The translations under genes were made by a program, and so were the position numbers. Shown one piece after another: positions 16,360 to 23,812 of a stretch of DNA of 47,832 nucleotides (position 1 is its first letter; each line of letters opens with the position of its first letter). The stretch spans positions 1 to 47,832 of the forward strand of contig NZ_CALLVP010000082.1 of the NCBI RefSeq assembly GCF_938010505.1, in the 5' to 3' direction. The notes below the pieces were generated by a model. That model saw nothing but the letters and a program-made list of their open reading frames with translations. It made no database searches and had not been told where the DNA came from. Source of the DNA: an uncultured Veillonella sp. Lineage in GTDB: Bacteria; Bacillota; Negativicutes; Veillonellales; Veillonellaceae.

Positions 16360-16387
16360 TTGATTTTTTGGTGAAATGTGATATAAT
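16360..16387 (+). promoter_or_regulatory. Promoter ahead of putative short RNA
   Basis: TTGATT and TATAAT are separated by 16 bp, in the 364-bp gene-free stretch after the small ORFs. Confidence 0.6.
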
Positions 16388-16393
16388 TAAGAC

Positions 16394-16491
16394 AATCAAA
16401 TACAGGAGTACCGCAATCACACATGTGATTGAACGCTTTTCACAGCATGGGAATAGATAGGCTTAGGCTTATTTGTTCCCATGTTTTTTTT
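16394..16491 (+). ncRNA. Putative short RNA or late-operon leader of element 1
   Basis: From about seven bases after the TATAAT box the sequence holds a perfect hairpin CAATCAC-acat-GTGATTG (16414-16431). A second hairpin follows, CATGGGAA with TTCCCATG (16446-16483), and then eight T, an intrinsic terminator. The predicted transcript is about 95 nt and contains no ORF. It could be a free regulatory RNA or an attenuated leader of the scaffold-capsid operon. The remaining gap to 16688 holds no ORF; a TATAAT at about 16616 might be the late promoter. Confidence 0.5.
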
Positions 16492-16688
16492 ATTTTGTAG
16501 AAGTGTTATCCATTTACACCATGTTAAACCTCCAATATTACATGAGAAAAAATATCGCGAGAAAGTGTGTTTGAGGTAATGGCCTTTAGGCTATGGGTAT
16601 ATGAGTTATTGGCCGTATAATATGGCGATCCTCCAAATGACTTATATATTTTTCACTGAACTAACAGGGGAAATAGGGAGTAATCAAA

Positions 16689-17174
16689 ATGACTGAAAAA
16701 AACAAAGAAAAACTGTTTACACAAGCTGAAGTAGATAACATTGTAAAAGAACGTCTAGAACGTGAGCGTAAGCGCTATAATAGCGATAACGACATGGTGG
16801 AAACGTTACAAAAAGAACTGGTAACGGTACGGGCTGAATTACAAAGTTTAATGGCTGATAATGAGGCCAAATCTACGGCATTGAAAGCGGAACAGGTTAA
16901 TAAAACTATCATTCAAGAATTAGAAAAGGTCAACGGCATTAACCCTACAGAGCTTGCACGATTATTTATTAATAATGCAAGTGTAGACGATACGGGGAGC
17001 GTAGTATATACCGATGATAGCGGTAATAGTTTACCTATTAGCGAACATATCAAAGAATGGGCTAGTAAATCGCCCTGGGCTATTAAATCAGTTCAAAACC
17101 CTGGCAGCGGTTACGGCAGAAATAATTCGCATGTAGGAAACATAGAATTGCGCGACGCTTTTGGCCTTAAATAG
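16689..17174 (+). CDS. Capsid scaffold protein (DUF4355/GP20-like)
   Basis: A 161-aa protein with the usual layout of siphophage scaffolds. It opens with FTQAEVDNIVKERLERERKR (residues about 11-30), then a long coiled coil to about residue 85, a short globular part, and the conserved C-terminal tail LRDAFGLK that contacts capsid protein in this family. GGGAG precedes the ATG. It sits 11 bp upstream of the capsid gene, the standard scaffold-capsid order. In a full phage it would be preceded by portal and minor head genes, which are absent here. Confidence 0.85.
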   Translation: MTEKNKEKLFTQAEVDNIVKERLERERKRYNSDNDMVETLQKELVTVRAELQSLMADNEAKSTALKAEQVNKTIIQELEKVNGINPTELARLFINNASVDDTGSVVYTDDSGNSLPISEHIKEWASKSPWAIKSVQNPGSGYGRNNSHVGNIELRDAFGLK

Positions 17175-17185
17175 AAAGGTTGAAT

Positions 17186-18016
17186 ATGGCTATTGAACTA
17201 GCAACGCAATTTTTGCCCTATGTAGACGAGCAATTTAAGGCAGAGTCAAAACGGCAAGTAATAACAAACAATGACTTTGAATTTACAGGCGCGCATAGCG
17301 TCAAAGTATACAAAGTTACAACAAGCGCTATGAATGATTATGATCGTGAGGGTACAGGCGCAAACCATAGCCGATACGGTCAAATTCAAGGCTTAGATGC
17401 TACAACAGAAGAATTTACATTGAAGAAAGACCGATCTTTTACATTCGCTCTTGATAAATTAGATGTAGATGAAACAAAAGCAGCATTACAAGCAGCCGCA
17501 GCGCTTGCCCGTCAACTTAGAGAAGTAGTAATTCCTGAAGTTGATACTTATGTATATGGTAAGGTTGTAGCAGGTGCAGGTACTACAGAAACAGGCGCAT
17601 TAACGGATAAAAATGTATATGACGCTATTTTAAAGGCTACTGAAGTACTTGATACTGCTGAAGTACCTGAAACAAACCGTGTTTTATTGGTAACTCCTGA
17701 TACATATACAATCATGAAAAAGAACGCCTCTATTGTCATGGCTACAGATGTAGGCCAGGATATGCGAAAATTGGGCGTTATTGGTATGTTAGACGGTGCT
17801 ACAATTATCAAAGTACCTAAAATCAGACTACCTGAGGACGTTAATTTTGTTTTGGTTCACCCGTCCGCAACGGTTGCCCCAGTAAAACTTGAAGATTATA
17901 AAATCCATAAAGATCCACCTGGTATTAGTGGCAATCTAGTAGAGGGGCGTATCGCATATGACGCCTTTGTCTTAGAAAATAAAACTAAAGGCATCTACGT
18001 ACACAAAGCAAAATAA
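17186..18016 (+). CDS. Major capsid protein (HK97-fold type)
   Basis: A 276-aa protein with features of siphophage major capsid proteins. The N-terminal arm is followed by VYKVTTSAMNDYDREG, an E-loop-like region, the long spine-helix segment ALQAAAALARQLREVVIPEVDTYVYGKV (residues about 93-120), and a C-terminal domain with LLVTPDTYTIMKK and a closing beta strand GIYVHKAK. ATG 17186 is preferred to TTG 17180 because AAAGG lies six bases upstream. It directly follows the scaffold gene and ends at a strong terminator. Fold assignment rests on pattern recognition, so subfamily is open. Confidence 0.82.
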   Translation: MAIELATQFLPYVDEQFKAESKRQVITNNDFEFTGAHSVKVYKVTTSAMNDYDREGTGANHSRYGQIQGLDATTEEFTLKKDRSFTFALDKLDVDETKAALQAAAALARQLREVVIPEVDTYVYGKVVAGAGTTETGALTDKNVYDAILKATEVLDTAEVPETNRVLLVTPDTYTIMKKNASIVMATDVGQDMRKLGVIGMLDGATIIKVPKIRLPEDVNFVLVHPSATVAPVKLEDYKIHKDPPGISGNLVEGRIAYDAFVLENKTKGIYVHKAK

Positions 18017-18022
18017 CACCAT

Positions 18023-18055
18023 AAGAGGGCGAAGTCATTCGCCCTCTTTCTTTAT
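18023..18055 (+). terminator. Terminator after capsid gene
   Basis: AAGAGGGCGAA pairs perfectly with TTCGCCCTCTT over a 4-base loop, then TTCTTT follows. It separates the scaffold-capsid pair from three downstream ORFs. Confidence 0.85.
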
Positions 18056-18072
18056 ATATAGAAAGGCATAAT

Positions 18073-18294
18073 ATGAAAGAAAATAAGCGGTTATCGTTTA
18101 GGTTTTCTACACCGCAGCAAGTAAGAAAGTCTTTAAGTCGCATAATAAATATGGTGGCCAATGGCGAAATGGATAGTAAGAAAGCAAATACTATTATAGT
18201 AGGTGCTAATGCTATATTGGGTGCTATTAGATTAGACGAGCAACAAAAGCAAATAGAGAAGTTAGAGGAGTTAGTAAATGAATTTACTGAATAA
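18073..18294 (+). CDS. Small phage-type protein (73 aa)
   Basis: A 73-aa protein whose pattern FSTPQQVRKSLSRIINMV, ANTIIVGANAILGAIRLDEQQKQIEKLE matches a recurrent kind of short prophage protein found near packaging or regulatory genes. I cannot give it a function. GAAAGG precedes the ATG by eight bases. It overlaps the next gene by 17 bp, so the two are coupled. Confidence 0.65.
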   Translation: MKENKRLSFRFSTPQQVRKSLSRIINMVANGEMDSKKANTIIVGANAILGAIRLDEQQKQIEKLEELVNEFTE

Positions 18295-18508
18295 ATTAAC
18301 TAAAAAAGTAAATCAAAGGGTTATTCGTAAGGAACTAGAAAGAAAAGAGGCGCAGCGCTCAAAATTTTGGGTTAGCGTATCGACTGAATTATTAAGACGC
18401 TGCTTATCAGATCATAAGGAAGAGCAAGAAAAAGCGCTCAAAGAGTTACAAGAAATACATACTATATACTGCAAAAAGAATGATATTAAAGGTAGTTTGT
18501 TTTACTAA
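18278..18508 (+). CDS. Small charged protein of unknown function (76 aa)
   Basis: A 76-aa, strongly basic N-terminal and helical protein (NKLTKKVNQRVIRKELERKEAQRSKF). It starts within the previous gene with GAGGAG upstream. No family recognised. It is probably DNA- or capsid-associated given its charge, but that is a guess. Confidence 0.6.
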   Translation: MNLLNKLTKKVNQRVIRKELERKEAQRSKFWVSVSTELLRRCLSDHKEEQEKALKELQEIHTIYCKKNDIKGSLFY

Positions 18509-18519
18509 TGTGAGGGCAT

Positions 18520-18939
18520 ATGAACGAGGAGTTAAAACAGTATGTTGTGAGTAGGTTAAAAGAATATGCATTAATAGGGGAACGCCGTAGAATGCTGCTA
18601 GATGAGTTAAACGGCATGAACCTATATAACCCTAATACATCACAACTCAAAGAGGGACAGAGGGCTAAAAATAAAAAGAATGATATATCAGATCTATTAG
18701 TTATTAAAGAGGATAAAAGAGCAGCATATACAGCTATAAACGAGGTGTATTGTTTGTGCTGCTGCTATATCTACGATTTACCAATTAGCGAAAAGAGCAT
18801 AGAAAGCATTTTGCGTTATATAAAAGGGGAAATAGTAGGCCGTCATAAATTACTGGATAGAATGGCTACGGAAATAGTGGCGGAATGTAATGATATAGAT
18901 GTATATTTACCTGGTATGATAAAAAACACGATAAAATAA
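18520..18939 (+). CDS. Unknown protein at right end of element 1 (139 aa)
   Basis: A 139-aa protein with a GTGAGGGC ribosome site before the ATG. The sequence is helical with a Cys-rich patch CLCCCYIYD around residues 87-95 and a region ISEKSIESILRYIKGEIVGR that could contain a helix-turn-helix. In size, position and helical content it could be a small terminase subunit or a late regulator of the RinA/ArpU kind, but I see no diagnostic motif. It is the last gene before the att site and tRNA-Ser. Confidence 0.65.
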   Translation: MNEELKQYVVSRLKEYALIGERRRMLLDELNGMNLYNPNTSQLKEGQRAKNKKNDISDLLVIKEDKRAAYTAINEVYCLCCCYIYDLPISEKSIESILRYIKGEIVGRHKLLDRMATEIVAECNDIDVYLPGMIKNTIK

Positions 18940-18996
18940 AACACCCTACTAATATAGTAAGGTGTAAGAGATGATTATATGATTTTGTAAAATGTC

Positions 18997-19017
18997 ATGG
19001 GGCAATAAATGGGGCAA
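18997..19017. repeat. Integrase arm-site pair, right end
   Basis: ATGGGGCAA occurs at 18997 and 19009, 12 bp apart, mirroring the left pair in sequence, spacing and orientation. Confidence 0.6.
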
Positions 19018-19073
19018 ATACCACCATATAATAGAGAATGATTGATACACAAAACTCACTCAATAATATAAGA

Positions 19074-19111
19074 AAACCTAGATAACATCTGTATTATGTG
19101 TATCTAGGTTT
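19074..19111. terminator. Hairpin between element 1 and tRNA-Ser
   Basis: AAACCTAGATA pairs with TATCTAGGTTT over a 16-base loop. On the minus strand it is followed by TTTTCTTATATT, so it can serve as a replacement terminator for the leftward tRNA-Ser. Confidence 0.6.
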
Positions 19112-19145
19112 ATCTATTATATCTCTATCATTATCATTTAAAAGA

Positions 19146-19171
19146 ATGGCAGAGGAGGAGGGATTTGAACC
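19146..19171. repeat. Right attachment site within tRNA-Ser
   Basis: The 3' end of the tRNA-Ser, matching 11708-11733 at 21 of 26 positions with a 9-bp identical core ATGGCAGAG. Confidence 0.65.
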
Positions 19172-19237
19172 CCCGCGCCGGTTGCCCGACCTACCGCATT
19201 TCGAGTGCGGACCCTTCAGCCTCTTGGGTACTCCTCC
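19147..19237 (-). tRNA. tRNA-Ser(CGA)
   Basis: A 91-nt serine tRNA with long variable arm and encoded CCA. The anticodon loop reads CTCGAAA, giving anticodon CGA for UCG codons. The acceptor stem GGAGGAG faces CTCCTCT, so the first pair is G-U. The 3' end forms the right att site of element 1. Its 5' portion overlaps the last 47 bp of tadA on the same strand. Confidence 0.95.
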
Positions 19238-19736
19238 GTGTTTTACGGCGCTCTTTAAAAAAGTCCTTCATGATTTGGCTACATTCATCACCAAGGACAC
19301 CCGATGCTAATTGGGGTTCATGATTTAAACCAGGGTGAGAGAGCACATTGAAAAGAGACTCTACAGCGCCTCCTTTGTAATCACTTGCACCATATACAAC
19401 ACGGTCAATACGACTGTTGATGATGGCTCCAGCGCACATCGGACACGGCTCTATCGTAACATACAGGGTACAACCAGTCAACCGCCAGCGCTTGAGTACA
19501 TCACATGCTTCGCGGATGACGAGCACTTCTGCATGAGCCGTTGCATCGTGATCTAATTCGCGGCGATTATGGTGGCGTGAAATAATAGTATTATCTTGTA
19601 CCAAAATGGCGCCGATAGGAATTTCTCCTAAGTCATAGGCCTTGCGAGCTTCCTCTAGGGCAAACGCCATGAAATACTCGTCCCGAGTGCGTTCATCCAT
19701 ATTTTCAATCTCTATAGATGTAATATCTTTTGTCAT
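19191..19736 (-). CDS. tadA: tRNA-specific adenosine deaminase
   Basis: Converts A34 to inosine in tRNA-Arg(ACG). The 181-aa protein has the deaminase zinc motifs HAE near residue 70 and PCPMCAGA near residue 99 (counted from the upstream ATG), plus GEIPIGAILV and SRIDRVVYGASD typical of TadA. Start 19736 is chosen because the AGAGGT ribosome site abuts the in-frame ATG at 19742 but lies six bases from this one. The C-terminal tail (RRSTQEAEGSALEMR) is encoded by DNA that is also the 5' part of tRNA-Ser, so the reading frame probably runs into the tRNA by loss of an earlier stop. Divergent from the TRIC-like gene. Confidence 0.94.
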   Translation of the reverse strand: MTKDITSIEIENMDERTRDEYFMAFALEEARKAYDLGEIPIGAILVQDNTIISRHHNRRELDHDATAHAEVLVIREACDVLKRWRLTGCTLYVTIEPCPMCAGAIINSRIDRVVYGASDYKGGAVESLFNVLSHPGLNHEPQLASGVLGDECSQIMKDFFKERRKTRRSTQEAEGSALEMR

Positions 19737-19819
19737 TCTCATACCTCTTAATGTATAATATCTTACATAAAGTCTATCATAGTGTACGCAGTTATGCGAA
19801 TAGATTGTGTGAGGGTATT

Positions 19820-20446
19820 ATGGATATTATTTGGTATATATTTGATATGATTGGCACTATTGCCTTTGCTATCTCGGGAGCACTCGTTGGGGTGGCGCGA
19901 AAGATGGATATATTTGGTATGGCTGTTTTGGCATTGGCCACGGCAATCGGTGGTGGTATTGTACGGGATGTTCTGTTGGGATATTTTCCACCGAACTCAT
20001 TGCGCAATATAGTATATGTAACAGTGGTTATTTCCGTAACAATTATCGTATTTATTATGTATAACAGCCGTTATCGCAAGCATGCTATGGGCCCTCGTAG
20101 TCGAGCAAGCTATTTATTGGCCGATGCAGTCGGGTTGGCATCTTTTACAGTAACTGGAGCATCTGCAGGATTTAAACTATATCCAGAGTTGCCAATTTTC
20201 ATTGTTTTATTAGGAACTATTACTGCTGTTGGTGGCGGCATTATCCGAGATATGCTAGCTCAACGGATTCCGTCTGTTTTGAAAGAAGACGTGTACGCTC
20301 TGCCTAGTGTTATTGGGGGCATCGTTTATTACTTAATGGTTATTTCTGACTGGGCTGGAGAGGCTGTATATGGTGCTTTTACCGTTGTACTAGTTATCCG
20401 TTTACTAGCTATTAAATATAAGTGGAGCCTACCTAAAGTGCGGTAA
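19820..20446 (+). CDS. TRIC/YicG-family (UPF0126) membrane protein
   Basis: A 208-aa integral membrane protein of two homologous three-helix repeats. Each contains a glycine-rich motif followed by Arg-Asp: ATAIGGGIVRDVLLG in the first half and ITAVGGGIIRDMLAQ in the second, with a seventh helix at the C-terminus. Family members are trimeric cation channels or, in enterobacteria, proposed glycine transporters; the substrate here is unknown. ATG 19820 is preferred because GTGAGGG lies just upstream and it begins the first helix; the longer reading frame from 19730 runs through the divergent promoter region. Confidence 0.88.
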   Translation: MDIIWYIFDMIGTIAFAISGALVGVARKMDIFGMAVLALATAIGGGIVRDVLLGYFPPNSLRNIVYVTVVISVTIIVFIMYNSRYRKHAMGPRSRASYLLADAVGLASFTVTGASAGFKLYPELPIFIVLLGTITAVGGGIIRDMLAQRIPSVLKEDVYALPSVIGGIVYYLMVISDWAGEAVYGAFTVVLVIRLLAIKYKWSLPKVR

Positions 20447-20588
20447 AGACAACGCATTTGAGAAATAACGGTCGAATGATATAATTATACTATTAAATAT
20501 TTCATAAAAAGGTCAGAAAAAAAGAGTATTATATAAGAGTTAATTTTCGAGTCGAGAGTGCTCGTGTACACAGAAGGAGATTTGCTTT

Positions 20589-22259
20589 ATGACAAATAAA
20601 TGGTTGAAAGTAGCATTAATGGTTACAGCCATTGCTACAGGTACATCCATCAATATTGATGCAGAAACCGTATTATATGTACCTCAAGATGATCGCCCTG
20701 TAAGCTTGCAATATACAGTTGATACAGCTCGTGAGGCGGGTATGACTGTGTTGACACCACCTCAACATTTGATTTCTGGTAAGACATATCAAGGTCAAGC
20801 AGATCAAATTATGGCTTGGGTAGAACAAAATGCAGGTCGTGCTGATGTTATGGTATTAAGTACAGATACTCTTATTTATGGGGGTCTTGTAGATTCTCGT
20901 AAACATAATATTCCTCTTAGCACATTGCAAAGTCGCTTGAAACGTATCGAAGGCTTAAAAGCTCGTCATAAAAATGTACGTATCTATGGCTTTGGTACGG
21001 TAATGCGTTCTCCACGCGCTAGTGGTGGTGGCACTGAACCAGCCTACTATGCGGAATATGGTCCAACTATCTTCCAAATCGCTGCATTACAAGATAAATT
21101 GGATTCCGGCTCTTTAACACAAGAAGAAACTCAAAAATTGATGAGCCTTCAAGCCTCTGTTCCTGTAGAATACCTACAAGACTGGTTTGACCGTCGTCAA
21201 AAAAATATGAAAATCAATAAGGATTTAATCGATGAAACTCGTAGCGGTGTATTTGATTACTTCGCATTGGGTCATGATGATACATCTCAATTATCTCAAT
21301 CTGCCTTGGAAGGTCGTTACCTCAATAATTACTCCAAGGATATTCCTGTTGAAAAATATGGTAGCTTCCCTGGCGCTGACCAACTTGGTCTCTTGTTGAT
21401 GGCTCGTTCTCGTACTGATGTGAGCACAGAAAAACCAACATTCTCCGTAATTTATCCACTCGGTGGTGGGGGTAAAACATTGCCAGGTTACGAAGATCAA
21501 ACGATTGATAAAACAATTACTCAACACGTTGAGGCTGTAGGTGGCACCATGGTGACACAAGGCAAACCAACCGTATTGTTGGCCGTAAATACGCCTCTTA
21601 CAACGAGCACTGGCGAGTCTGAAAACTTTGAGAACTTCCCAATGATTTCCAACTCTACAAATGCCTTTGTAGATCGCATTCAACAAGCTGTTGACTCTGG
21701 TGTGAATGTAAGCGTTGCAGATATTGCTTTCAACAATGGTGCAGACAATACGTTAGTATCCGCTATGTATAAACGCGACATGTTATACAAAATTGGCGCG
21801 TACAATGGTTGGAATACAGCAAGTAATACGGTAGGTTATGCTATAGCTCAAGGCTTATTGTTAAAATCTATGAGTCCAGATGGTCATCGCGACATGTTGA
21901 CTCAACAATATTTGGATAACTGGGCGTACCAAGCAAATATCCGTAAAGATATTTATCGTATGCAAGATTCTATCCGTACAGATAATGTACGTTACTCTGG
22001 TGAGTTGAACGAGCGTCTTGAAAGCTACTTGGGTGAGCGTATTCAAGATTTTGCTGAAAAATACCTTAAAATAAATCCTCGTACGGTAAAAGCTACATTC
22101 CCATGGGGCCGACTATTTGAAACAGATATCACAGTTTATGACAAACCAGTGGTACCTCTTGAAAAAGAATTGCGCTTGAAACGTGAAGCAGAAGCTAAAG
22201 CTAATGCTGAAGCAGCAGCTAAAGCAAATGATCAGGCTGTACCGGCTCAACCAGCTTAA
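20589..22259 (+). CDS. DUF4127 family secreted protein, C-terminally truncated
   Basis: A 556-aa protein with a signal peptide (MTNKWLKVALMVTAIATG, cleavage near residue 26) and the DUF4127 layout: LYVPQDDRPVSLQYT at the start of the mature part, VLSTDTLIYGGLVDSR, ALGHDDTSQ, and VSVADIAFNNGADN. Family function is unknown; the conserved Asp/His/Asn set suggests a hydrolase-like fold (inference). The protein ends in an Ala/Lys-rich linker then QAVPAQPA before TAA. The same frame stays open after that stop for 42 more codons of Pro/Ala/Gln-rich tail, so the stop looks like a CAA-to-TAA nonsense change. An AAGGAGA site precedes the ATG. Confidence 0.88.
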   Translation: MTNKWLKVALMVTAIATGTSINIDAETVLYVPQDDRPVSLQYTVDTAREAGMTVLTPPQHLISGKTYQGQADQIMAWVEQNAGRADVMVLSTDTLIYGGLVDSRKHNIPLSTLQSRLKRIEGLKARHKNVRIYGFGTVMRSPRASGGGTEPAYYAEYGPTIFQIAALQDKLDSGSLTQEETQKLMSLQASVPVEYLQDWFDRRQKNMKINKDLIDETRSGVFDYFALGHDDTSQLSQSALEGRYLNNYSKDIPVEKYGSFPGADQLGLLLMARSRTDVSTEKPTFSVIYPLGGGGKTLPGYEDQTIDKTITQHVEAVGGTMVTQGKPTVLLAVNTPLTTSTGESENFENFPMISNSTNAFVDRIQQAVDSGVNVSVADIAFNNGADNTLVSAMYKRDMLYKIGAYNGWNTASNTVGYAIAQGLLLKSMSPDGHRDMLTQQYLDNWAYQANIRKDIYRMQDSIRTDNVRYSGELNERLESYLGERIQDFAEKYLKINPRTVKATFPWGRLFETDITVYDKPVVPLEKELRLKREAEAKANAEAAAKANDQAVPAQPA

Positions 22260-22388
22260 CCGGCACAACCTGAAAAAGCTGCAGAGCCTCAAAAAACTGC
22301 ACCTGAACCTCCTGTAGTTAAACAACCAACTACAGAGTCCCAAGGTCCACGTGTCGTACCGACACCTGCAGCTGCACCTGGTCAATAA
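22260..22388 (+). pseudogene. In-frame Pro/Ala tail cut off by premature TAA
   Basis: Directly after the TAA at 22257-22259, the frame continues for 42 sense codons (PAQPEKAAEPQKTAPEPP and onward to AAAPGQ) and ends at TAA 22386-22388. The composition continues the linker that precedes the stop. Reverting the stop to CAA gives AQPAQPAQPE-like periodicity, supporting recent truncation. Confidence 0.7.
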
Positions 22389-22411
22389 TGAATAATGAAT
22401 AGGGAATGGCT

Positions 22412-23527
22412 ATGAAAAAAGCATTTTTACCGGAAATTACTTATATGCGAGGCCTCTGTATGCTTGGTGTTATCGGCATTCATGTAGGATCTTATGCATT
22501 GCAAAATCCTTTTGTAAATTTAGAACTCATCAGCGTGTTAGAAATTCTTTCTCGCTTTGGGGTGCCTGCGTTTTTTTTCCTCTCTGCATTTGGGTTGTTT
22601 TATCATACCTCGGTAGAGGGACCATTCTCATATAAGGAATTTATGCACCGCCGCATTCAGGTGGTGCTATTTCCATATATTACGTGGTCCATCTTTTACT
22701 TGCTCTATACGGGCTTGACGGCACACAACCTCGGCAATTTACATCCGGGTCCATTGGCGATAAATCTACTCTTTGGTACCTCTATGTATCATTTGTATTT
22801 TATGGTTATTTTGCTATGGTTCTACGTGATGATGCCGTTATGGCGGGCAATGGTGAAAGTCATCCTCAAACGACCTGTGCTCTGGATGGTGTTATTATTT
22901 GTTGTCCAAGTCGCTATTGATTATGTATCATCGTATATGCTTGGCCGTTGGGTAACGGAAAATCTAAGTAATCAGCCGGTTCTTAAATATCTTTTCGATA
23001 TGCGGCTCAACTATTGGGTAATTCATTATGTGTGGATTTTTCTTTTAGGTGCCGTATGTGCTGAACGGTATGAGACGGTCTGTGAATACATGTGGCGCTA
23101 TCGTTATCTTTTAGGCGCTAGTGCGGTAGGATCTGTATTATTGATGCTTGGATCCTATTACTATGTCATGGACGTATGGCATTACACGGTGCTAGAAGCA
23201 ATTTATACGGTACATCAAATGAGTCCGATGGGTGTTCTTTACACTGGTTTGGGAACGATGTTTAGTTTCTTCCTATTCCAAACGCTACCTATGAATGTGA
23301 CTATGGAATCCATTTGGTCTGAGATAGGGGATAAGTCCTATGGTATTTATTTAACACATCCGTTCTGGCTGTTAATCATATCTGCTGTGATGGCTAAATA
23401 CAATCTCTTGTACACGGTGGTCAATGTTCTCGTTATGTATGCTATGGCGTTGGCATTATCCTATTTGACTACGGTAGGTTTCAATTACTTACCTAAACCT
23501 ATTCGTAAATTTGTATTGGGGCACTAG
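22412..23527 (+). CDS. Acyltransferase 3 family membrane protein
   Basis: A 371-aa membrane protein with about ten hydrophobic helices of the OafA/WecH O-acetyltransferase family. The N-terminal block PEITYMRGLCMLGVIGIHVG carries the conserved Arg and His, followed by SRFGVPAFFFLSAFGLFY and FMHRRIQVVLFPYITWSIFYLL. These enzymes acetylate surface sugars or peptidoglycan; the acceptor here is unknown. ATG 22412 is chosen since AGGGA lies six bases before it, against one base for ATG 22406. It starts 24 bp after the end of the extended DUF4127 frame, so both may be co-transcribed. Confidence 0.88.
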   Translation: MKKAFLPEITYMRGLCMLGVIGIHVGSYALQNPFVNLELISVLEILSRFGVPAFFFLSAFGLFYHTSVEGPFSYKEFMHRRIQVVLFPYITWSIFYLLYTGLTAHNLGNLHPGPLAINLLFGTSMYHLYFMVILLWFYVMMPLWRAMVKVILKRPVLWMVLLFVVQVAIDYVSSYMLGRWVTENLSNQPVLKYLFDMRLNYWVIHYVWIFLLGAVCAERYETVCEYMWRYRYLLGASAVGSVLLMLGSYYYVMDVWHYTVLEAIYTVHQMSPMGVLYTGLGTMFSFFLFQTLPMNVTMESIWSEIGDKSYGIYLTHPFWLLIISAVMAKYNLLYTVVNVLVMYAMALALSYLTTVGFNYLPKPIRKFVLGH

Positions 23528-23647
23528 TATGGGATGAAAACTCTTGTTTTCTGAGAGTCTTAATTGGTATTAGTACTTTCATGCCGTTCATAGTGCTAAC
23601 TAGTTCTGCATCCTTAATTTAGAGTTAGAATAATATAAATACAATTC

Positions 23648-23696
23648 ATCCGCTAGGATATAGTTTTTAACTATGGTATCCTAGCGGATTTTTTTA
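23648..23696 (+). terminator. Terminator after acyltransferase
   Basis: ATCCGCTAGGATA pairs with TATCCTAGCGGAT and is followed by TTTTTTT. The rest of the 285-bp gap before dat shows no ORF. Confidence 0.88.
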
Positions 23697-23812
23697 TATC
23701 TAATTAGTATCTTTCACAAAGTAAAGTGTGAAAATTTGAAAGTAATTGTGTTATAATAAGTCCATGATGATTACCACTTGATAGAGTAACGAAAAGAAAA
23801 AGAGGTGCTCCT

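Larger units (their letters stand above)
11708..19154. mobile_element. Element 1: PICI-like phage satellite in tRNA-Ser(CGA)
   Basis: About 7.4 kb between an att-like repeat and the tRNA-Ser 3' end. The gene order matches Gram-positive phage-inducible chromosomal islands: int and an XRE repressor leftward, then cro-like, xis-like and helicase genes rightward, an iteron origin candidate, small ORFs, and a late module. The late module holds a scaffold protein and an HK97-type capsid protein but no recognised terminase, portal, protease or tail gene. Paired ATGGGGCAA direct repeats mark both ends. Classification as a satellite is inference from this gene set; a decayed prophage is the main alternative, but the operons are compact and every ORF looks intact. 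Confidence 0.78.

Noticed and set aside
18073..18939. Calling one of the three ORFs a small terminase subunit
   Set aside because: Position would fit a PICI TerS, but no HTH-plus-oligomerisation pattern is clear enough in any of them.
19098..19310. A 70-codon frame covering the tRNA-Ser antisense strand
   Set aside because: It is an artefact of the tRNA and tadA on the other strand; the PRRLPDLPHFECGPF pattern is the classic false translation of an antisense tRNA-Ser.
21291..21686. A 131-codon frame antisense to the DUF4127 gene
   Set aside because: Shadow of a confident coding region, with no ribosome site.
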